Shown here: one piece after another, positions 55,066 through 63,203 of the stretch
How the letters are laid out: the number at the start of each line of letters is the position of its first letter
Numbering within the stretch: position 1 is the stretch's first letter
Source: Microbacterium sp. SORGH_AS_0862
GTDB lineage: Bacteria > Actinomycetota > Actinomycetes > Actinomycetales > Microbacteriaceae
Direction of reading: 5' to 3'
DNA: 64,000 nt
NCBI RefSeq assembly: GCF_030818795.1
Contig: NZ_JAUTAY010000001.1
Coordinates: forward strand, 2,418,001 to 2,482,000
The notes under the pieces: generated by a model
Database searches by the model: none
Told to the model about the DNA's origin: nothing
The model's input: only the letters and a program-made list of their open reading frames with translations
Translations under genes and position numbers: made by a program

Positions 55066-55823
55066 GCGTCGGTGTGACGGCGCTCGAAGTGAGAGGGGTC
55101 TGCGTCGACCTGGGGGGCCGGCGCGTGCTGCAGGACGTCGACCTCGTCGTGGAGCGCGGAGAGCTCGTCGGCCTCCTCGGGCCTAACGGCGCGGGCAAGA
55201 CGACGTTGCTGCGCACGGTGCTCGGGCTCCAGCCGGCAGTCGCGGGCCGGGTCCTCGTCGAGGGGCGGGTGACTCGCCCGGGCCGCGCGGCCATCGGCTA
55301 CGTGCCCCAACGGCACGAGTTCGCCTGGGACTTCCCGATCTCGGTCGCCGATGTCGTCATGACGGGCCTGACCGGACGGCTGGGACTGCTGCGCCGACCC
55401 GGTCGCCGCGAGTGGGAGGCCGTGGCCGAAGCCCTCGAGCGGGTGCGGATGTCCGAGCTCGCCGAGCGCCCCGTCGGGCAGCTGTCGGGCGGCCAGCGCC
55501 AGCGCGTCCTGGTCGCACGAGCTCTGGCCCTGAAGCCCGCCGTCTTGCTGCTCGACGAGCCCTTCACGGGTCTCGACATGCCGACCCAGGGCCTGCTCGC
55601 GGCGCTCTTCGCCGATCTCGCGCACGAAGGGCACGCCGTGCTCATGACCACGCACGATCTGCTCGGCGCGATCGACGGCGCCGATCGCCTCGCTTTGCTC
55701 AACCGCGCGATCGTCGCGGTGGGAACGCCCGCGCATCTCGCACGAGACACACGCGCGTGGCGCGAGGCTTTCGGTGTCGGACCGGAATCCGCGCTCGTCC
55801 GCATGGTGCGGAGCGTCGCATGA
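55062..55823 (+). CDS. ATPase of the anchored-repeat metal ABC transporter
   Basis: 253 residues. Walker A LLGPNGAGKTTLLRTVLGL (about 37-55), Q-loop in YVPQRHEFAWDFPISVADVV, signature QLSGGQRQRVLVARALAL (about 140-157), Walker B VLLLDEPFTGLD and H-loop TTHDL. PQRHEFAWDFPI is typical of zinc/manganese (ZnuC/MntB-like) ATPases. GTG 55062 overlaps the previous stop and ATG 55820 of the permease overlaps its own. Confidence 0.94.
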   Translation: MSVGVTALEVRGVCVDLGGRRVLQDVDLVVERGELVGLLGPNGAGKTTLLRTVLGLQPAVAGRVLVEGRVTRPGRAAIGYVPQRHEFAWDFPISVADVVMTGLTGRLGLLRRPGRREWEAVAEALERVRMSELAERPVGQLSGGQRQRVLVARALALKPAVLLLDEPFTGLDMPTQGLLAALFADLAHEGHAVLMTTHDLLGAIDGADRLALLNRAIVAVGTPAHLARDTRAWREAFGVGPESALVRMVRSVA

Positions 55824-56791
55824 GCCCCGTCGATTTCTTCGTGGATCTGCTCAACCCCGACCTCGCCTTCCTCCCGAAGGCCCTCGCGGTGGCGGTGATG
55901 TCGTCGATCGTGTGCGGCATCGTCGGCACGTACGTGGTGCTGCGCGGAATGGCCTTCATCGGCGACGCGGTCGCGCACGCGGTCTTCCCCGGTCTCGCGG
56001 TCGCTTTCGTCGTGTCGGGCAACCTCGTGCTGGGCGGGACGATCGCCGGCGTCCTCACCGCGGTGCTCGTGGCCGTGTTCGCCCAGAACCGCCGGCTCAA
56101 AGAGGACTCGATCATCGGGATCTTCTTCGTCGCCGCCTTCGCGCTCGGCATCGTGGTCATCTCGCAGGCGCCGGGGTACGCGGGATCGCTTCAGCAGTTC
56201 CTCTTCGGCTCGATCGCCGGCATCCCCGACGAGGACCTTCCCGTCATCGCCGTGACGTCCGTCGTCGTCCTCGCCGCGGTGCTCCTTCTGAACAAGGAGC
56301 TCGTCACGGTGAGCCTGGACCGAGAATCCGCCCGGGCGCTCGGCCTGCGGGTGTTCTGGCTCGACCTGGCGCTCTACGTGCTGGTGACGCTCGCCGTCGT
56401 CATCAGCGTCCAGACCATCGGCAACATTCTCGTGCTCGCGCTGTTGGTCACCCCAGCCGCCACCGCGCGGCTGCTCACCGACCGCCTGGGCGTCATGATG
56501 CTGCTCGCGCCGGCCATCGGAGCGGGCGCCGCGCTCATCGGGCTCTACCTCTCGTGGTCGTGGGCCCTGCCCACCGGCGGGACGATCGTCCTCGTGCTGA
56601 CCGCGGCGTTCCTCGGGGCCTGGACGCTGTCGCCGCGACAGGGGGTGATCGGCCGTGTCCTTGCTCGGCGCCGGCCCACGGCACCCGCGGCGCCCTCGTC
56701 TCGCGACCCTCTTTCGCCCGGGACCGTCGCCTCGCCACGCTCGCAGGCCGCACTGCCCACGCCTGACCTCGCCCCGGAAGGACGACCATGA
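55820..56791 (+). CDS. Permease of the anchored-repeat metal ABC transporter
   Basis: 323 residues, ABC-3 family with about eight membrane helices. GTYVVLRGMAFIGDAVAHAVFPGLAVAF is the typical early ABC-3 segment, and SVQTIGNILVLALLVTPAATARLLTDRL the late conserved one. The C-terminal 50 residues form a Pro/Ala/Ser-rich cytoplasmic tail, longer than in most ZnuB proteins. Stop and start overlaps join it to the ATPase and to the transglycosylase gene. Confidence 0.93.
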   Translation: MSPVDFFVDLLNPDLAFLPKALAVAVMSSIVCGIVGTYVVLRGMAFIGDAVAHAVFPGLAVAFVVSGNLVLGGTIAGVLTAVLVAVFAQNRRLKEDSIIGIFFVAAFALGIVVISQAPGYAGSLQQFLFGSIAGIPDEDLPVIAVTSVVVLAAVLLLNKELVTVSLDRESARALGLRVFWLDLALYVLVTLAVVISVQTIGNILVLALLVTPAATARLLTDRLGVMMLLAPAIGAGAALIGLYLSWSWALPTGGTIVLVLTAAFLGAWTLSPRQGVIGRVLARRRPTAPAAPSSRDPLSPGTVASPRSQAALPTPDLAPEGRP

Positions 56792-57612
56792 CCGATCCCG
56801 AGCCGCTGCTCCCACCCGTATCGCGTTCACGCCTGTGGCCCGTTGTGACCATCGTCCTCGCGCTGCTCGCCGTCGGTATCCTCTCCGTCGGCGTCGGAGC
56901 GCTGGCCGCGACCCCTCCAGCCCGGCAGGGCGCCGTCTCGGCACCGGCCGCTTCGGCGGAACCCGACCCGGAGACCTCGTTCGCGCCCACTCCCGGGCCC
57001 ACCGTGGCCGTGACCCGAACGGACGGGGCTGTCGCGGCACGAACGCCCGTGTCGGAGCTCGCCGACCCCGAGTGGATCGACCGGGTCTCGGCATCCACCG
57101 GCATCCCCGCCCGGGCGCTCGCGGCCTACGCGGGCGCCGTCCTCGACGTCTCACGCACCCATCCCGGCTGCGGGATCGGCTGGAACACGGTCGCAGCGAT
57201 AGGCCTCGTCGAGAGCGAGCACGGCAGCATGAACGGTGCGCATCTCGCGGTCGATGGAACGGTGTCGCCCGCGATCATCGGCATCCCTCTCGACGGGAAC
57301 GGCACCGAGATCGTGCGGGACACCGATCATGGTGCGATCGACGGTGACGCGGTGTGGGACCGCGCCGTGGGGCCGCTGCAGTTCATTCCCTCGACGTGGG
57401 CGCAGGTCGGGCGTGACGGCAATCGCGACGGGACCGTCGACGTCAACCAGATCGACGACGCCGCCCTCTCGACCGCCGCGCACCTGTGCGACGTGGGCGG
57501 CGATCTCACCCTGCCGCAGAACTGGATCGCCGCGGTTCACGCGTACAACCCGTCGGTGGAGTACAACAACCGTGTGGCCGCTGCCGCGGAGCAGTACGCG
57601 GCGGCACGCTGA
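56788..57612 (+). CDS. Membrane-anchored lytic transglycosylase
   Basis: 274 residues. One N-terminal membrane helix (VVTIVLALLAVGILSVGVGAL), a Pro/Thr-rich spacer, then a lysozyme-like domain. The catalytic Glu is in AAIGLVESEHGSMNG, and VGPLQFIPSTWAQVGRDGNRDG and NWIAAVHAYNPSVEY fit MltB-like enzymes. DGNRDGTVDVNQIDD resembles an EF-hand calcium loop. It cleaves peptidoglycan outside the membrane. It is the last gene of the coupled operon (4-base overlap with the permease), which suggests it opens the wall for the long surface protein. Confidence 0.88.
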   Translation: MTDPEPLLPPVSRSRLWPVVTIVLALLAVGILSVGVGALAATPPARQGAVSAPAASAEPDPETSFAPTPGPTVAVTRTDGAVAARTPVSELADPEWIDRVSASTGIPARALAAYAGAVLDVSRTHPGCGIGWNTVAAIGLVESEHGSMNGAHLAVDGTVSPAIIGIPLDGNGTEIVRDTDHGAIDGDAVWDRAVGPLQFIPSTWAQVGRDGNRDGTVDVNQIDDAALSTAAHLCDVGGDLTLPQNWIAAVHAYNPSVEYNNRVAAAAEQYAAAR

Positions 57613-57637
57613 CCCACACCGAAGGTGGCTCAAAACT

Positions 57638-57798
57638 GCACCGTCGTGGTTGTCGCTCACCGCCTCGCGACGGTGGTGGCATCCGACAAGATCTTTGTGA
57701 TCGAACGCGGCGAGGTCGTGGCGGAGGGGACACGCACCGAACTCGCCGTTTCATCGTCGCTGTATCAGGACCTTGCAGCGAATCAGCTGTTGATCTAG
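57638..57798 (+). pseudogene. C-terminal remnant of an ABC exporter ATPase
   Basis: 53 codons ending in TAG read TVVVVAHRLATVVASDKIFVIERGEVVAEGT then LYQDLAANQLLI. This is the H-loop and C-terminal end of MsbA-like exporters. Everything upstream (Walker A, signature, membrane domain) is absent; the preceding gene ends 25 bases earlier. It is a scar of a deleted gene. Confidence 0.8.
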
Positions 57799-57831
57799 CG
57801 CTGGAGCGCAGGTCGACCCTTGACTGGTCTC

Positions 57832-57841
57832 ACTGGCCAGT
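57832..57841. promoter_or_regulatory. Palindrome upstream of the XRE gene
   Basis: ACTGGCCAGT is perfectly symmetric, 55 bases before the start, next to TTGACT (57820-57825), a possible -35. It may be an autoregulatory site. Confidence 0.3.
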
Positions 57842-57896
57842 TGGTCGGGCGCGTGTTTCTAGGCAAAGGCGCGCGAGCTGGTGTTGGCTTCCGAGT

Positions 57897-58973
57897 ATGA
57901 CGAGAGATATAGACATGACGTCCAAATCGAGCTTCGGAGCATTCGTGCAGGAGAAGCGGCGGGCAGCCGGCATGACTCAGCGGCAGCTTGCCTCAGAGTT
58001 GTTTGTGACGGAGTCTGCCGTCTCAAAGTGGGAACGAGGATTGTCGTACCCGGACATCTCAGTGGTGAGCGCTCTTGCTCGCGCGGTCGGGGTCAGCGAG
58101 GGCGAACTCTTCAACGCAAGCGAGAACCGTGAGTCGCGGATTGTTGAGAGTCAGGCTCGCAGCTACCGTCGGTGGCGCACAGCGATTCTGTGGACAACGA
58201 TGGTCTTTCTCGGCGCCGGATTGATCTCGAGTCTCATCGTTAACCTCTCCGTTCAGCACATAATCTCTTGGGCTTGGGTCGTGTTGGCTGCCGTGTTGAT
58301 CTTGGCATCGGTTACCGTCCTGCCATTGCTGGTGGTGAGACACCGTGGCTGGATCACCGCATCTTCCGCACTGGCGTCGACGGTGCTTCTGCTCGTCACG
58401 GTGCGGGCGCTCTACGGAGGGAGCTTCCTCACTGTCAGTGTGGCGTCGCTGCTATTTGTAGCGGGGCTGGCGGCGTTGATACCGCTGGCGCGGTCGGAGT
58501 CCTTGCCGATCCGTCTGCAGCCACATCGCCTTCTGCTCGCGACCGGGCTGGGATCCATATGGCTCCTTGGGTATCTGCTGGTCGTCGTGGGAAAGGTCGG
58601 ACAGATCACTTCCTACCTTCCTACGATCGTGCCGCTCGTCCTGATTGGACTGGCGCCGCTGTGGACCGCGGTAGTTGTGTGGCGATACCTGCCGGCTGCC
58701 CGGACCATCCGAACTGCCGTGATTCCAGTCGTCATGGCCGCCTATACCTGGGTCGCGGGACCGCTCGTCGATGCTGTGCTGAGCGGTGGGGGCATCGTGG
58801 TGCGCAACGCCGACCTCGCGTTGTGGACGGCTCCAGTGCGCGAGCGAAATGTGTCGGCCATTGTGGCCGCGAGTTTCCTCGTTCTCGCTGCGGTTAGCGT
58901 GACGCTGAGCTTCATCAGACGAGGCGCAATGCATCGAGTGGAGCCTTCGATCCCTGAGAACGTGGCTCGCTGA
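57897..58973 (+). CDS. XRE-family HTH protein with C-terminal membrane domain
   Basis: 358 residues from ATG 57897; ATG 57915 is an alternative and neither has a strong ribosome-binding site. The N-terminal HTH is FVQEKRRAAGMTQRQLASELFVTESAVSKWERGLSYPDI (about residues 14-55). From about 95 there are roughly eight membrane helices. Such HTH-membrane fusions are thought to sense membrane or envelope signals. GC and codon use are lower than in the flanking genes, suggesting transfer. No target is evident; it may act on nearby DNA. Confidence 0.82.
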   Translation: MTRDIDMTSKSSFGAFVQEKRRAAGMTQRQLASELFVTESAVSKWERGLSYPDISVVSALARAVGVSEGELFNASENRESRIVESQARSYRRWRTAILWTTMVFLGAGLISSLIVNLSVQHIISWAWVVLAAVLILASVTVLPLLVVRHRGWITASSALASTVLLLVTVRALYGGSFLTVSVASLLFVAGLAALIPLARSESLPIRLQPHRLLLATGLGSIWLLGYLLVVVGKVGQITSYLPTIVPLVLIGLAPLWTAVVVWRYLPAARTIRTAVIPVVMAAYTWVAGPLVDAVLSGGGIVVRNADLALWTAPVRERNVSAIVAASFLVLAAVSVTLSFIRRGAMHRVEPSIPENVAR

Positions 58974-59161
58974 GAGGCTCCGTGAGGCGCGCCTGACGAA
59001 CCGGGACAGATGTGACGCTGGGGTACGTCGCAGATCTCTTCTGTGGAAGCTGACCGTGCCCAGAGAACCAGTTGGAAGAGGCGGTGACCGTCGAACTCGA
59101 CTGGAGCCTCGACGATCACCGCCAGGGTGACTAGTGGACATGTCCGACCGCATCTGAGTGA
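58974..59161. other. Intergenic segment without a recognised gene
   Basis: Moderate GC, no motif, no clear hairpin. It leads into the recombinase-like remnant. Confidence 0.45.
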
Positions 59162-59473
59162 CGCCGCACGAGCCTCGTCTCGGCGTCCGAGACGCAAGGA
59201 GCGATCGCGGAGAAGGTCGCTCACACGGTCGCGGCGCTCGAAGTCGGTGCACAACATGCTCAGTCGCAGATTCGCCTTCTTGAGACGCCTGGTGCGCTCT
59301 ACGGGGGAGCGCCCGACCACGTGAAGCGCGACATCCTCTCAGGGCTCTTCACAGGCCTGACCATATTTGCCGATCCCGATCAGGGCGTCTCCATCGCGGC
59401 ACAGCGAACTATCGTCAACGAGGCGGTTCATCAGCTCAATGCGCGAAACCACGCTCGACGCAAGTCGGAACCA
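59162..59473 (+). pseudogene. C-terminal remnant of a site-specific recombinase (probable)
   Basis: An open stretch without a good start reads IAEKVAHTVAALEVGAQ, then LYGGAPDHVKRDILSGLFTGLTIF, ADPDQGVSIAAQRTIV and RNHARRKSEPSKK. The coiled segment, then ..DHVKRDIL..LF and a basic end are like the C-terminus of large serine recombinases. Nothing of the catalytic domain remains. It lies just outside the 3' end of tRNA-Pro. Confidence 0.4.
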
Positions 59474-59516
59474 AGCAAGAAAGCCCCCCGCGATACCGCG
59501 GAGGGCTTTCTTGCTT
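59473..59516. terminator. Terminator shared by tRNA-Pro and the recombinase remnant
   Basis: Arms 59473-59492 and 59497-59516: 14+5 pairs with one mismatch and a short loop. AAGCAAGAAAG/CTTTCTTGCTT ends give T-rich tails in both directions. Confidence 0.75.
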
Positions 59517-59564
59517 CGAGCCTTGAGACGACTTATTCGTCCAAAGATTCGAACATTCTTCAAA

Positions 59565-59641
<77 letters not shown>

Positions 59642-59695
59642 TGGCAACCGTTCAAGTCTACCTCAGCCCGACCGATTCCCCGAATCGCGGGCGCG

Positions 59696-62164
59696 TCACA
59701 GGCGCTGCTCGCGGTGGCGTCGCCACGCGACGACGGATGCGGCTGCGAACCCGAGTGCGAGCGCGCCCACACCGAGCCCCGCGACCGTACGTGTCGAGGG
59801 TCCGCCGCTGAGCGCCAGCATGTCGACGAAGGTCGTCTCGCCCTCCTCGCCGCAGGTGCCGGTGTGCAGCACGAGGGGTTCTGCGCCCGGCGTGGGCCGG
59901 TAGGAGAGCTCGGCGATCCAGAGCTTCGTCCCCTGCTCATCCGACGTGACGTCGGGGGAGACGTACTCACCGGATGCGGAGACCACCACCGGAGCCGTCC
60001 GGTGCTCGAGCGTCTCCGCATCGCAGCGCGGCTCGGTGCCCGGCTCGTTGTGGAACACCGAGAACACCAGCTGCGCGTCGACGCCCTCGCCGAGCCCCGT
60101 GACCACGGCTCGGTCGTTGTAGGGATCGCCGACACCCGCGTGTTCGACCGCGCGGGTGGTGACCGCGGGCTGCTCGACGAGCGTGGTCTCCTTGGCCAGG
60201 CCGCAGGTTCCGCGGGCGAGCAGGCGGGCCTCGCCGCCCTCGGGCGTGTGCCAGAGCGATTCGATCCAGTAGTGCACGCCCACTTCGTGCAGGCGCACCG
60301 CCGGGGAGGCGTACTCGCCCGCAGCCGTGACGGCGACGGGGGAAGCGGATGTCTCGGCGACACGCGTCTCTGCCGTGCAGGCCTCCGCCGGAGCGACGCC
60401 GTCGGGCGCCTGGAACACCTCGAAGCTCAGCCAGGTGGTGCCGGATGTCGGGACGAGGCCCTCGACCACCGCCGTGTCGACCGCTGCGCCGCCGAGCCCC
60501 ACGGAAGCGACCGCCCACGTCGACACCGTCGGCAGGGGAGCGCGGGTCGTCTCGCTCTCGACGCCGCATGCGCCCTCGTGGATGAGCCGGCCCTCGACGT
60601 CGGTCGCGTGTTCACGCCACACGTACGTGCCGAAGTCGGGGACGACGGGCCCGGCGATGCGCGCCGACCCGGGCTCCGTCACGCGTACCGGTTCCTCCGG
60701 CCCCTGCCAGATGAGGTTCTCCGCCGTGCAGGCATCCGTCGCAGCGACACCGTCGGGAACACGGAACACGGATGCGGTTACGAGAACCCCCGACACGGGG
60801 AGGGGCGCCGCCACGATCACCTCGTCGGACATCGGGTCGCCGACCGCCACGAGAGGGTCGGCTTCGGAGGAGACCTGCGGAACCATCGTGATCTGACTCT
60901 GCACCCCGAAGCGTTCCTGCCACACGTAGTCGGCGGTGAACGCCGCGGCGGTCTCCTGGCTCTGCCGCGATCGTTCGATGCGCCAGACGGCGGTGTAGAA
61001 GCCGGGACCGGGCAACGGCGCGGCGGACTCCACCCGGTACGGAGCTGTCGGCCCGATGGCGGGGTCGGTGGTCACCTCGAGGGCGGCGACCTCCTGTGCG
61101 TCGGCGGGCACCGCATCCGTGAGTTCCGGCTCCGTTTCGGTCCGATACAGCGTCGCGGTCGCCGTGACCGGAAGGTAGCCGCCCTCTCCCGTTCGTCCCC
61201 ACGCTCCGCGGGCGCTGGCGAACGTCACGTCGTCGACGTAGGAGCCGCCGGGGACGTATCGCGACACCACCTGTGTCGTGACGAGTGGGTCGAACGTCGT
61301 GTCGCGTTCCTGCTCGTCGGCTCCCGCAAGCGGGAATTCGAGACGGCCGCCCGGTCCTGCCGTGTCCTGACCGCCGGGTGTGGTGAAGTGTCGAACGACG
61401 GGCAGGAAACCGCCGACGAAGTGCCCCTCGCCCGAGACACGGAAGCGGGTGCTTCCGGCAGGAGCGGACGCGAGGATGTCGTACGCCACACCGATCTGCG
61501 CGTCGTCTCGCGTGGCCGCACCGGTGTCGGTGAAGACCGCGTTCTGCAGGGTGATCCGTCCGCGCGCGCCGGCGGCGTCCGCGACGGCCGTCACCGTGCC
61601 GCGCAGGGGAGAAGCCGCATCCGTCGCGAACTGCAGCGAGCCGGTGGCCGTCGTCTGTCCGGCCGGCAGCGCCATCGCCTCGGCGTAGTACGCGGCGGCG
61701 AGATTCTGCACGGCGCCGTTGTGGTCGGGCGCGACATGGCGGAACACCCAGTCGATGGCGCCCTGCAGGCTGTCGCCGGGGTAGCCGAAGTGGTGCAGGG
61801 ATTCGTTCCAGTTCGCGATCGCCTTCACCGCCCAGGCGACCGCCGCCGCCTGCACCGGATCATCGGTCTGCCCGTAGGTGGAGACGAGCATGTTGATCGC
61901 GGTGAGCCGCTGCGGGTCGAGGCCCGCGGCATTCGGACTCAGGCCGTTGTCGACGCTGTCGCCGGTGGGAAGGGGGCGTCCCGGAAAGATGCAGTACGTG
62001 TGGATGCCGTTGATCGCCATCGAGCCGTGCCAGCCGTAGCGGGTGGAACTCGCCCATTCACCGAATCCGGATCCAGGAGAGGCCGCGGATGCGGGCATGA
62101 TCGACACCACGGCGGCGACGACAGCGGCGGCGAGAACGAGGAGAGCAGCGAGCACACGTTTCAT
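59696..62164 (-). CDS. Large secreted, membrane-anchored surface protein
   Basis: 822 residues. Signal peptide (VLAALLVLAAAVVAAVVSIMPASAAS), an N-terminal domain with GIHTYCIFPGRPLPTG and QAAAVAWAVKAIANWN that resembles Cys-containing thioester-type adhesin domains (uncertain), a long beta-rich middle, then at least three tandem modules of about 110 residues. Each module has a Cys pair (..ACTAET.., ..GTCG.EKET) and shared strands such as GEYASPAV and GEYVSPDV. One membrane helix (VAGLGVGALALGFAAASVVAW) and a basic tail end it; no LPXTG. ATG 62164 is preferred over an upstream ATG seven codons earlier since signal peptides start with MKR-like residues. Confidence 0.82.
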   Translation of the reverse strand: MKRVLAALLVLAAAVVAAVVSIMPASAASPGSGFGEWASSTRYGWHGSMAINGIHTYCIFPGRPLPTGDSVDNGLSPNAAGLDPQRLTAINMLVSTYGQTDDPVQAAAVAWAVKAIANWNESLHHFGYPGDSLQGAIDWVFRHVAPDHNGAVQNLAAAYYAEAMALPAGQTTATGSLQFATDAASPLRGTVTAVADAAGARGRITLQNAVFTDTGAATRDDAQIGVAYDILASAPAGSTRFRVSGEGHFVGGFLPVVRHFTTPGGQDTAGPGGRLEFPLAGADEQERDTTFDPLVTTQVVSRYVPGGSYVDDVTFASARGAWGRTGEGGYLPVTATATLYRTETEPELTDAVPADAQEVAALEVTTDPAIGPTAPYRVESAAPLPGPGFYTAVWRIERSRQSQETAAAFTADYVWQERFGVQSQITMVPQVSSEADPLVAVGDPMSDEVIVAAPLPVSGVLVTASVFRVPDGVAATDACTAENLIWQGPEEPVRVTEPGSARIAGPVVPDFGTYVWREHATDVEGRLIHEGACGVESETTRAPLPTVSTWAVASVGLGGAAVDTAVVEGLVPTSGTTWLSFEVFQAPDGVAPAEACTAETRVAETSASPVAVTAAGEYASPAVRLHEVGVHYWIESLWHTPEGGEARLLARGTCGLAKETTLVEQPAVTTRAVEHAGVGDPYNDRAVVTGLGEGVDAQLVFSVFHNEPGTEPRCDAETLEHRTAPVVVSASGEYVSPDVTSDEQGTKLWIAELSYRPTPGAEPLVLHTGTCGEEGETTFVDMLALSGGPSTRTVAGLGVGALALGFAAASVVAWRRHREQRL

Positions 62165-62267
62165 GTCCCCGATGCTCGGCGGCACCCGCGTCCAGCGTCG
62201 GGCGATACCGGCGAACGGGGGAGGGCGCGCGCACGGCGTCCGGCTGTGGAGAACCGGAGTCCCTCCG

Positions 62268-63203
62268 TCAGGCGACGGGGACCAGCGTCAACAGCGAAGC
62301 CTCCGGGCGGCAGCCGAAGCGCACCGGCGCGAAGATCGAGTGGCCGATGCCGGCGCTCACATTCAACGGCACGCGGCGGCCGCCGTGCACCCAGGTGCTG
62401 AGACCTCGGGCCTGATCGAGCGGGATGTCGCAGTTCGCGACGAGCGCGGAGCGCGAGAACGGGATGCGGACCTGACCGCCGTGCGTGTGCCCCGCCAGCA
62501 GCAGATCGGCGTCGAGGTCGACGAAGGCGTCGAGCACCCGCCGGTACGGCGCGTGCGTCACGCCCAGCACGAGATCCGCCTCGCCGGCTGCGCGCTGTTC
62601 GGCGCGCATCGGAATGAGGGCTGCCGTGTCGTCCCAGCGTCGGTGGGCATCGTTCACGCCGAACGCGTCGATGCGCAGCCCCGCCACCTCGAGCGTCGTC
62701 GCGGTGTTGTCGAGCGCGTGCCAGCCGAGCTCTTCGGTGAGGAAGCGATCGAGGGCGCCCGTGTCGAGGGACTCCGCCGAGCGGTGCGCCTTCGACGGCC
62801 CCGTGAAGTAACGCAACGGATTGCGGGGAGACGGCGCGTACAGATCGTTCGAGCCGTGAACGTACACGCCGGGTACGCCCCGCAGACCTGCGAAGGCGTG
62901 GCGGATGCCGGCGAGGCCCTCCGCGTGGCCGAGGTTGTCGCCCGTGTTGACGACGAGGTCGGGTTCGAGCTCCGCAAGGCGGGCGATCCACTCCTGCTTA
63001 CGGTGCTGCCACGGCGCCATATGAGCATCGGACAGGTGGAGTACGCGCAGCTCGCGCGCGCCCGCAGGCAGGATGGGCAGAGTGTGCTCGCGCAACGTGA
63101 ACAGGTACCGCTCGACCCCGACGCCCCACACCGCGGCGCCGACGCCGACCGCCCCCACCGCTGCGACAGCGGTGAGGGCGGAACGGCTCGGATTGCCGGT
63201 CAA
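62268..63203 (-). CDS. Metallophosphoesterase
   Basis: 311 residues. One N-terminal membrane helix, then a calcineurin-like core: VLHLSDAHMAPWQ (D-x-H), NTGDNLGH (GDN), HGSNDLY in place of the usual GNHD, VTHAPYRR and LAGHTHGGQVRIP (GHTH). The dimetal site ligands are mostly present; the Asn-His of GNH is changed to Ser-Asn, which may alter catalysis. TTG 63203 overlaps the PBP stop as TTGA, so the two are translated together. Family members act on phospholipids or nucleotides at the membrane. Confidence 0.88.
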   Translation of the reverse strand: MTGNPSRSALTAVAAVGAVGVGAAVWGVGVERYLFTLREHTLPILPAGARELRVLHLSDAHMAPWQHRKQEWIARLAELEPDLVVNTGDNLGHAEGLAGIRHAFAGLRGVPGVYVHGSNDLYAPSPRNPLRYFTGPSKAHRSAESLDTGALDRFLTEELGWHALDNTATTLEVAGLRIDAFGVNDAHRRWDDTAALIPMRAEQRAAGEADLVLGVTHAPYRRVLDAFVDLDADLLLAGHTHGGQVRIPFSRSALVANCDIPLDQARGLSTWVHGGRRVPLNVSAGIGHSIFAPVRFGCRPEASLLTLVPVA

